A DNA stretch of 64,000 nucleotides from Pirellula staleyi DSM 6068 (lineage in GTDB: Bacteria > Planctomycetota > Planctomycetia > Pirellulales > Pirellulaceae). The stretch is taken from positions 62,001-126,000 of the forward strand of contig CAMCMB010000002.1 in assembly GCA_945875845.1 (NCBI GenBank), given 5' to 3'. Made by a program: the position numbers and the translations under genes. The notes under the pieces were generated by a model. That model saw nothing but the letters and a program-made list of their open reading frames with translations. It had not been told where the DNA came from and did no database searches. This document shows positions 1 to 7,700 of the stretch, piece by piece (within the stretch, counting starts at the first letter, position 1; the number at the start of each line of letters is the position of its first letter).

Positions 1-1
1 G

Positions 2-1138
2 GATCTCGTGCCTGGAGTACTTGCCAAGGCAAAATCCGAATCCGTCGATATTCAACGATTGATGAAACAAGATGGTTTCGACGGTGAACCGAAGGCATGG
101 GACTGGGAATATTATTCCGAGAAAGTGAGAGCCGAAAAATACAAAATCGATGAGAACTTGGTTAAGCCCTACTTTGAGCTGGAAAGCGTTCTCAACAACG
201 GTGTTTTCTACACTTTTGGAAAACTCTACGGTATCCGATTCAAGGAACGCAAGGATTTGCCGGTGTACCATCCGACGGTCCGCGTTTTTGACGTCCTCAG
301 TTTGGATGGCAAGCAGATAGGGCTGTTCTACGCCGACTATTATCAACGCGATTCGAAGCGTGGCGGGGCGTGGATGGACGCATACGTCTCTCAGTCCCGG
401 TTGCTGAACCAATTGCCAGTGGTTGTCAATGTCATGAGCATTCCCACGCCGGCGGCGGGTGAGCCAACTTTGTTGAGTTTAGATCATGTGACGACCATGT
501 TTCATGAGCTTGGCCACGGGGTTCATGGATTGTTTTCGTCGGTTGAGTACCCGACCCTTTCGGGGACCTCGGTTCCTCGCGATTTTGTAGAGTTTCCGTC
601 TACCTTTCACGAAGACTGGGCAATCCATCCCGAAGTCCTTGCCAACTACGCGCGTCATCATAAAACGGGCCAGACTATTCCCAAAGATCTGCTGGACAAA
701 AGCATTGCGGCCAACAAATTTAACAAGGGTTATGAAACGCTCGAATACGTGTCCGCAGCTCTTTTGGATTTGGGATGGCATTCCATTTCTGCATCGCAAG
801 CGATAGGCGATGTGGAGGCATTCGAGACCGAAATGCTCAAAAAGTTCGGTGTCGACTTCGCGCCTGTTCCGCCTCGCTATCGCACTTCCTATTTCGCGCA
901 CGTTTGGTCGGGTGGGTATTCCTCGAGCTACTACGCCTACTTATGGAGCGAAGTACTGGCGGCAGATGCCTTTGCCTACATGCAAACGCTTGGCGGATTA
1001 ACCGCTGCGAATGGGCAGGCTTTTCGGCAGAAAATTCTCTCCAAGGGCGGAACACGTGAAGTCATGCAGCAATATAAAGATTTCCGCGGTCAAGAACCGA
1101 CCGTCGACGCGTTGCTGGTACGACGTGGGCTAAAGTAG
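2..1138 (+). CDS. M3 family oligopeptidase (peptidyl-dipeptidase Dcp/OpdA type), C-terminal part
   Basis: The reading frame is open to the left edge, so this is the C-terminal part (about 378 residues) of a protein whose family is normally near 680-700 residues. It is a zinc metallopeptidase that cleaves short peptides. The HEXXH motif (HELGH) lies at about 503-517, and a downstream FVEFPS segment supplies the third zinc ligand expected for family M3. The C-terminal GYSSSYYAYLWSEVLAADAF stretch is also typical of M3. A GTG at position 8 is in frame but is only an internal codon. No secretion signal can be judged because the N-terminus is missing. It stands alone, followed by a repeat-filled gap. 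The family call is secure; exact substrate class is not. Confidence 0.93.
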   Translation, partial: DLVPGVLAKAKSESVDIQRLMKQDGFDGEPKAWDWEYYSEKVRAEKYKIDENLVKPYFELESVLNNGVFYTFGKLYGIRFKERKDLPVYHPTVRVFDVLSLDGKQIGLFYADYYQRDSKRGGAWMDAYVSQSRLLNQLPVVVNVMSIPTPAAGEPTLLSLDHVTTMFHELGHGVHGLFSSVEYPTLSGTSVPRDFVEFPSTFHEDWAIHPEVLANYARHHKTGQTIPKDLLDKSIAANKFNKGYETLEYVSAALLDLGWHSISASQAIGDVEAFETEMLKKFGVDFAPVPPRYRTSYFAHVWSGGYSSSYYAYLWSEVLAADAFAYMQTLGGLTAANGQAFRQKILSKGGTREVMQQYKDFRGQEPTVDALLVRRGLK

Positions 1139-1170
1139 GTACCTCGCTGCGAACCGGTTGCCACTCCTGT

Positions 1171-1272
1171 CAACATGTTTTCCTCGACTTTGCCCAATCC
1201 ATTCCTTGCTTGGGAGGGTGAGGCTCCTGCCGAACCATGGCGTCGTAAGCTCGGCAGGAGCCTCGCCCTCCC
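1171..1272 (+). repeat. Repeat family A, copy 1: about 100-bp element ending in a long hairpin
   Basis: The element has a lead-in (catgttttcctcgactttgc) followed by a hairpin whose arms, 1212-1233 and 1251-1272, pair over about 22 bp with one mismatch (left arm gggagggtgaggctcctgcc). Two further copies lie at 12999-13096 and 13193-13292 in the opposite orientation, with the same lead-in and the same arms but a variable loop. It has no coding capacity. It resembles REP/MITE-like mobile palindromes. Confidence 0.85.
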
Positions 1273-1385
1273 TTGGGTATTCACTCCCTTGGGTATTCAC
1301 TCCCTTGGGTATTCACTCCCCTTGGGTATTCACTCCCCTTGGGTATTCACTCCCCTTGGGTATTTACTCCCTTGGATATTCAAGT
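1269..1385 (+). repeat. Minisatellite, about seven 17-18 bp units
   Basis: The unit cccttgggtattcact repeats head to tail about seven times. Most units are exact; the last two are degenerate (tatttact, ggatattcaa). The array starts at the end of the family A hairpin. Open frames through it encode only the repeating unit and are not regarded as genes. There are no unique spacers, so it is not a CRISPR. Confidence 0.85.
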
Positions 1386-1404
1386 GTACTGGCATTGCCT
1401 AGGC

Positions 1405-3099
1405 TCAACCAGGAAGGGTTCGCACGCGGTCCTCTTGCCCATTCGAAAGATTGGGCTTGATCGGTAGCACGAATTCGAAGATTGTCCCTGAGCCCACCTC
1501 GGATCGCAATTCGATCGTCCCACCATGCTCCTTGGCGATCTTCAAGCTGACAGGCAATCCCAGGCCGGTACCGCGATTTCCTTTGTTGGACTCAAACATT
1601 GAGAAGATTCGATTCAAATCGTTTTCTGCGATCCCGATTCCGTTATCCCGTACTTCGACGCGTATCTGATCCGAGGTGGTGGTCAAACCAATTTCAACGA
1701 CACCGTTGGATTTGTCAGCACATGCATCGATGGCATTTCCAATCAGATTGAGGATCGCGCGATGGATCGCTTCTCCATCCAACATAAGTTCTGGAAACGC
1801 TGTGGGCCGTTGCCAATTGAGAGAAACTGATTTTTCATTGGCGTGGGTGGCCGAAATTTCAACCACTTCGTCGATGATTGTGCGTAAATCGACTGCCGCT
1901 CGATTGGGTCTTCGATCTTTACTCATGGTCAACATGTCCATCACGAACGTTTCGATACGTTCCTGATTGCGTTCGCAGATTCGCCATCCGTTTTTAACAA
2001 CAGCCAAATCGTTGGTTTTTATCCCCTGATCGATGAGATAGCCCCCTCCTCGAAGCCCCTGCACAATGTTCTTGATATGATGCGACAGGGTTGCGATGGT
2101 CTGCCCCATTGCAGCCAACCGTTCCGCCTGAACCATGCTTTGATAGTAATTCGTGTCTTCGATGGCGAGTGCAGCTTGGTGGCCGATTGCGACGAGCATC
2201 TTGAGGTGCTCTTCGTTAAAGACGCGTTCGGAGGCCAGAGCATGTTTACCGGCTGAGATGCTCGTATCGATATAGATGACGCCGACGTTACCATATCGGC
2301 CTTTCATAGGAACACAGATGGCTTCGCGAATACCACCTGCCGAGATACTTGCGCTGTTGGTCCAGCGGTCGTCATCACAAGCGTCGCTCGTGAGTACCCC
2401 TTCTTCTTTCTTGCATACATATTCCAGAATCGTTTTGCTAATACTCATCCGGGCGGATGGTTGATTGGCCACACGATTGCGTCGACAACTGGGACGAAGC
2501 TCCCCGCTCTCAAAATCGGTTAACATGATGCAACCGCGATCGCACCGGACCCATTGAAAAATCAAATCCAAAATTTGGTGCAACAATTGATCGATGTCGA
2601 GCGTACGGCTGACTGCAAGGGCTGTTCGATACATGATTTCCCAATGGCTTTTGGCTTGCGAAGAAGCTTTTTGGGATTTTACTTTCGCAGTCCAGTCGTC
2701 CGTTTCCGCCAGCAACTGTTGTTCGATATCGACTCGTCCAATAATTTGAGACGACTCGTTGTTTTGCGTTGGAACAATATCGACATCGTTGTCCTCGGGA
2801 CCGAAGGGGCGAACCGCGATCTGAAACAGCATTAGTTGCCGGCCAATTTGGACCCGATCACCGACGGCAAGCAAGTGCTGATCGACGCGCTTTCCATTCA
2901 CAAACGTTCCGTTGCTACTGTCCAGGTCGCGCAAAAAGTACTGTCCGTCGAGACATTCGAGTTCGGCATGAACGCGAGAAGTCTCCGAGTCATCAAGATG
3001 GATTTCGCAGTGATTGTCCCGACCAATTTTCTGTTTGGTTTTTCGGACCAGGTGGTGGGTGCCAATACCGGCACCTCGAACGACATACAGTGACGCCAT
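1405..3099 (-). CDS. FHA-GAF sensor histidine kinase
   Basis: A 564-residue soluble sensor kinase. Residues 1-95 form an FHA phosphothreonine-binding domain (GRDNHCEIHLDD, SRVHAEL, SSNGTFVNGKRV). Residues about 150-310 look like a GAF domain. The HisKA segment contains the SHHIKNIVQGL box and is followed by a HATPase domain with N box LNLIGNAIDAC, G1 DNGIGIAENDL and G2 GTGLGLPVSLKIAKEHGG. No membrane segment is seen, so it should sense cytoplasmic signals, perhaps phosphorylated protein partners through FHA. No response regulator is adjacent; the nearest is the NtrC-type protein at 11515-12897, and pairing is unproven. The start ATG is followed directly by the FHA fold. Confidence 0.93.
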   Translation of the reverse strand: MASLYVVRGAGIGTHHLVRKTKQKIGRDNHCEIHLDDSETSRVHAELECLDGQYFLRDLDSSNGTFVNGKRVDQHLLAVGDRVQIGRQLMLFQIAVRPFGPEDNDVDIVPTQNNESSQIIGRVDIEQQLLAETDDWTAKVKSQKASSQAKSHWEIMYRTALAVSRTLDIDQLLHQILDLIFQWVRCDRGCIMLTDFESGELRPSCRRNRVANQPSARMSISKTILEYVCKKEEGVLTSDACDDDRWTNSASISAGGIREAICVPMKGRYGNVGVIYIDTSISAGKHALASERVFNEEHLKMLVAIGHQAALAIEDTNYYQSMVQAERLAAMGQTIATLSHHIKNIVQGLRGGGYLIDQGIKTNDLAVVKNGWRICERNQERIETFVMDMLTMSKDRRPNRAAVDLRTIIDEVVEISATHANEKSVSLNWQRPTAFPELMLDGEAIHRAILNLIGNAIDACADKSNGVVEIGLTTTSDQIRVEVRDNGIGIAENDLNRIFSMFESNKGNRGTGLGLPVSLKIAKEHGGTIELRSEVGSGTIFEFVLPIKPNLSNGQEDRVRTLPG

Positions 3100-3443
3100 G
3101 GATCAGGCTAGATTCGTGCAACGAGTGAAAACGTGAGAGTATCAGAAAAGGATATCATACCCACAATCGGGCTCGCTATACATTAGGCTTCTTTCGATGG
3201 CCCATCGGCCTCGATTTATCGCAAAATCGCAAAATGGTTGCCAGCGTGACCTAACGTGTCCCGTGGCTCGACGATACTTCTTCTGTCAAGCTCACGAGCC
3301 ACAACATCCAAGCTTGACTCTCCTGAATGCGGCCCGGCCCGCTGCTTGTTTCCTCCCTCCAGGAACAGGCAACGGGTGGGCACTTCAAAAAATGATCGCA
3401 GTATTGACGCTCCATCGCATTTTCAATCTAGGAAGATATCACC
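3100..3443. other. Intergenic spacer without recognised feature
   Basis: This spacer separates the minus-strand kinase from the plus-strand small gene at 3444, so it should carry promoters for both. I see no repeat of families A-C and no convincing -35/-10 pair. An aggaag ribosome binding site lies just before 3444. Confidence 0.5.
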
Positions 3444-3749
3444 ATGGCCAAATTTTACGTACAAAGCGGCACGCTCCGAGCCATCGTCGATAGTGCCGAC
3501 GCCGAACGAGCAGCCCTTTGGGCCGTCCATTCCGCCATGGAACAAGTGATTCCATTGGATTCGGTCGACGAAGTGGTTTTGCGTGACAGCGGCCCAGCAA
3601 ATATGATTGCACTCGCAGAAACGATTGAACTGAGCGAAGTTGGATTTGATCGCGATGATTGTTTGCAGATTGATACGTTCGAAGCGTTTCAGCATTGGAG
3701 CGAACTCGTCCGAGCAATGGAAAAGCTACAACGCATTTTTCCTGATTGA
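3444..3749 (+). CDS. Small acidic protein of unknown function
   Basis: A 101-residue soluble protein that starts at ATG 3444 behind an aggaag ribosome binding site. It has no signal peptide, membrane segment or recognisable catalytic motif. The sequence is acidic, with a helical C-terminus (HWSELVRAMEKLQ). Balanced codon use, a good ribosome binding site and an isolated plus-strand position support a real gene. I do not recognise the family; it reads like a planctomycete-specific hypothetical protein. Confidence 0.75.
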   Translation: MAKFYVQSGTLRAIVDSADAERAALWAVHSAMEQVIPLDSVDEVVLRDSGPANMIALAETIELSEVGFDRDDCLQIDTFEAFQHWSELVRAMEKLQRIFPD

Positions 3750-4001
3750 ATCAACCTTTTAGTACCCTTCGTTTCAACTATTCCGGATAATGCTCAGGAA
3801 CCCTACGATTGGGGTATTCCTGCACCGCAAAGTGGGAATAGCTTTCCAAGGAAAAAAACTATTTGCTTGCAGAGAACTCGCTTTCCGTTGTAGGATTAGA
3901 TCTGTCTTGGAAAGCGATTGAAATCGCCCAAGTCAACTTTTTTCTCATCAAATGCTTTTTCCTCTTCGAATGCATACGCAACCAAAAGGGAGCCAAGAAT
4001 C

Positions 4002-4307
4002 TTGATCCACTATTCATGTGATCGATGCAAGCGAGAAATCGACACAAGCACGGATCTTCGCTACACCGTGACGATCGAAATTGAGGCGGCTCTGGATGGT
4101 CCTGAGCACGAACTCGTAGACGACCCGGACCATCTGGACGAAATCCAAGATATGTTGGAGTCTGCAGACGACCTTTGCAGTTCTGTATTTGATGACGATG
4201 TTTACCAACGCAAACAGTTTGATCTTTGTAAGGATTGCTTTCGCAACTACATCAAGAACCCGCTTTCACGAGAGACAAACACGCCGCTGGGATTTAGCAA
4301 GAATTAG
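4002..4307 (+). CDS. Small double-CXXC (zinc-ribbon-like) protein
   Basis: The frame encodes two CXXC knuckles about 70 residues apart (YSCDRCKREID near the N-terminus and FDLCKDCFRNYI near the C-terminus), separated by a strongly acidic stretch. This is the pattern of a small zinc-binding protein of unknown role. No ATG precedes the first knuckle. A TTG at 4002 with aaaggga about 10 bases upstream is the best start; another in-frame TTG at 3918 lacks a ribosome binding site and would add a low-complexity Ser-rich leader. The product is about 101 residues. A short hairpin (4358-4376) follows the stop. Confidence 0.7.
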   Translation: MIHYSCDRCKREIDTSTDLRYTVTIEIEAALDGPEHELVDDPDHLDEIQDMLESADDLCSSVFDDDVYQRKQFDLCKDCFRNYIKNPLSRETNTPLGFSKN

Positions 4308-4357
4308 GTTTTGTGAGTGCCGCCCCCATGGGCAACGCTTTGAATCATTTCCGATGG

Positions 4358-4376
4358 TCGCACCCGACAGGTGCGA
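4358..4376. repeat. Short perfect hairpin
   Basis: The sequence tcgcacc-cgaca-ggtgcga forms a 7-bp stem with a 5-base loop about 50 bp after the gene ending at 4307. There is no T-run, so it is not a canonical terminator. It may be a small dispersed palindrome. Confidence 0.4.
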
Positions 4377-4405
4377 ACTAAGCAGGTCACTCTTGCCGAA
4401 TCGCC

Positions 4406-4531
4406 CTAGCGGGCTGTTGATTTAGTGAAGTCGTTATTGGGTAAGGGCGGTACGACGGACTTCCAAGTTCGTCAAGGGGGAATTCGACGGACTAGGAAGT
4501 CCGTCGTACCATTAAGCCAATAGCCCGCTAG
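4406..4531 (-). repeat. Repeat family B, copy 1: MITE-like element with terminal inverted repeats
   Basis: The ends ctagcgggct and agcccgctag form a perfect 10-bp terminal inverted repeat. Inside are two palindromic blocks built on gacggacttcc/ggaagtccgtc. Copies at 28670-28786 and 33559-33674 share the core and the tag cgttattgggtaag or its complement; this copy is inverted relative to them. It is non-coding. With its flanks it fills most of the 4308-4711 gap, in which nothing else was recognised. Confidence 0.85.
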
Positions 4532-4711
4532 CAAAGTACAACGATTGCAACACAACACGCTTCGAAACGCCCTGCATCAATCCACATCTATCGATAAAAA
4601 CACTCTGGCAGCCTTTCCTACTGCCTTCGGCGCGGTAGTTTATGAGTGTGCAACGCCTAGTGAGGCCAACGACACGAAGAAGAACAACACCTCTAGCTGA
4701 ATCAATATCGA

Positions 4712-7700
4712 ATGTATCAGAATCATCTTCGCACCCAGACTAGGGCGTTTTGCTGCTTACTCACCGCTTTCCTCGCAGCAATACCCTTTTGTTTCTTGCA
4801 AAACACATTTGCCACCGAGTCCGAAGCCGGTGCGCCCAAAAGCTTTCGAGCCGGCGCTGCCACCGTGGACATAACGCCCACAAGCGAACGGTCGATTGTT
4901 GCGGGCGGGTTTCTCGAAGCGCAGGCGTCTAAGATCCAGGATCGATTGTTCGTACGGAGTATTGTTCTTGACGATGGCTCAACCACGATCTCGCTGACGG
5001 TGGTGGACACTTGCATGATGACACAATCGTTGATCGACGATGCCAAGCAGTTAGCGAGCAAGCAATGTGGAATCGCCATCGACAAGATGATGGTTTCTGC
5101 GACTCACACTCATTCAGCACCCGCTGCCATGGCCTGCTTGGGAACAAGACTCGACAAGGCTTATGCCGAGTGGTTGCCTGGCAAAATCGCGGAAGCCATC
5201 GTGGCCGCTCATACCAAACTTGAGCCCGCTCGCATTGGTTGGGGATCCATTGATGATTGGGAACACACCCACAATCGGCGGTGGATCCGAAAACCGGAAA
5301 GCAAAGTGGTCGATCCGTTTGGCCAAGCGACCGGTTTAGCTCATATGCATCCCGGCTATCAAAGCAAAGACGTGATTGGTCCCTCGGGGCCCGTCGATCC
5401 TGAACTTTCGATTCTCTCGGTTCAGAGCCTGGATGGTCGACCGCTCGCAGTCTTGGCAAACTACTCGCAACACTATTTTGGCGCGGCGGCGATTTCTTCA
5501 GACTATTACGGGTTGTTTTGCAAACACATAGCGCAATTGCTGAACGAGCCCGGAGAGGGAAACGGCCCTTTTGTTTGCGCGATGTCTCAAGGCACAAGCG
5601 GCGATCAAATGTGGATGGACTACGGTTCCCCTGCAAAGTCCCGGACCATCGATTCGTATGCCGAGTCAGTTGCTCGTTATGCAGAACAAGTCCTCGATGC
5701 AATGCAGTACCATGACTTCGCGCCGCTTGCCATGGTCGAAAAAAATCTCGCGCTGAAGTATCGAGTCCCGGATGAAGCCCGTCTTGCTTGGGCCACGCCA
5801 ATCGCCGCTCGCATTGAGAATGGACTGGCAAAGAATGTTCCCGAGGTTTATGCAAACGAGGCTCTCATACTGCACGAACGTCAGTCCACCCAACTCAAGC
5901 TTCAAGCCATTCAAATCGGTGATTTGACGATTGCAACGCTGCCCAACGAAGTCTACGCACTTACGGGCCTGAAGTTAAAAGGCCGCTCCCCATCGCCGTC
6001 GAGTTTCAATATCGAACTTGCCAATGGCGCTGAAGGTTACATTCCTCCGCCCGAACAGCATGCCTTGGGTGGCTACACGACATGGCCGGCCCGAACCGCC
6101 GGACTTGAGGTCGCTGCGGAATCGCAAATTGTCAGCACTCTGGTAGATGCTCTCGAAGAAGCAACCGGAAAAAAGCAGCGAACCATGAACGATGAACATG
6201 GTCCCTACGCGTTAGCGATTCTGCAAGCCAAGCCAACTTCCTATTGGCGACTCAACGATGCGGACGGATTTGTCGCTCGCAATGCAGTCTCAAGCGGTAA
6301 GCCCGCGAGGCTCAGTCCCGGATTCGCATGGTACCTACCTGGCGTGGGAAGCGGAACAGGAATCGGCTCGCATGAGGAACTAACCGCATCTTCGTTTTCC
6401 GGCGTCGATCAAATCAATCGCGCTGTTCATATGGCCGGTGGGGAATTGACGTGCGACATCGAGCCAGTTGGCAGTGCTTTTTCTTTTTCCTTTTGGTTCT
6501 GGCTAGGCGAACGCAGTGGTGCAAGCGATCGAATGGGTACGCTGTGCCTCGGACCTGCCTCCGAGAAATTGGTTGCGAAACAATCGAAGGACCATTTTGT
6601 CCAACTGGAACTCAATGGGATTACCTCTACGGAGAAATGGCCCGCCGACTTGTGGCATTTTGTAACCGTGGTTCGGGACGGAGGATTTTCTAAGCTTTAC
6701 GTGGACGGCGTGACTGAGCCCGTCGTGGAAACGCGCGTCTCCGCAATCGATCTCACAAAAAAGATTGTTTTTGGGAGCGGCTTGCAAGGGAAATTAGATG
6801 AAATTGCTGTCTTCGATCATGCCCTTGTGTCGACCGAAATAACCTCGCTGTGGCATGCCTCAGGCATCGAACAGCAACGCGAACTCGACGCGGCTCAGCG
6901 CAAGCGACACGAGGAGAACGCGAGTGCCAAGTCGAAAGCTCCTGACTTTCCGAGCAACTACCGCCAAGCGATTGCGGGCCTGAAACCGGTCGTTCTGGAA
7001 TCCTTGGCAGCGTCTCCCGTGGGCATGACCCATTCGGGGGCAGTCACGTTTCAAGCGGACTCGTACGCGGCTTTCCGCTCAGGACGCATCGCAATTCCAT
7101 CCGAGAAGCTTAGTGACACGTATAGCGTCTCGCTTTGGTTTCTCAATCAATTGCCCAACGAGTCGAGACCCGTCACGGCCTATCTTTTCTCACGAGGGCC
7201 TGACATGGACTTGAAAGCCCCCGGCGATCACATCGGTATCGGCGGAACCTATCAATCGGCTTTGACAGGCAAGCTGATGTTATTCAATGGAAACGCTCGA
7301 GACCAAGTTGGTTCCGGACGTACCACGATTCCTCCGCAAACTTGGAATCACTTCGTCGCCATTCGAAACAAGAGTCATGTTCGTGTGTTTCTCAACGGTG
7401 AACCCACGCCTGAGTTGGATGCGGATATCGAAGACACGACCCGTGGAAGTCGCGAGTTATTCTTAGGGGCTCGAAGTGATCTCTTTGCACCCTTGGAAGG
7501 GCAACTCGCATATTTTGCGTTGTTCGATCGCGAATTGACCAGCGATGAAGCCAAACTTTTGCACACGGCCTCTGGTCAACAAGTGGGGACTCCAAAAGCT
7601 CCGCCCATTCAACATTCGAATCCCGCTAGCAAACCGCTCTCTGCGGAGAAATCGCTTGCCAAAATTCATGTCCCACCTGGCTTTCGCGTCGAGTTGGTTG

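Noticed and set aside
1269..1385. Possible CRISPR array
   Set aside because: Units are contiguous 17-18 bp copies without unique spacers and there are no cas genes.
1158..1467. Open frames through the 1269-1385 minisatellite
   Set aside because: They encode only the tandem unit in three frames and have no ribosome binding site.
4929..5855. Long antisense frame of 308 codons inside the giant fusion gene
   Set aside because: It opposes a well-supported coding frame with clear domain motifs and shows none itself.
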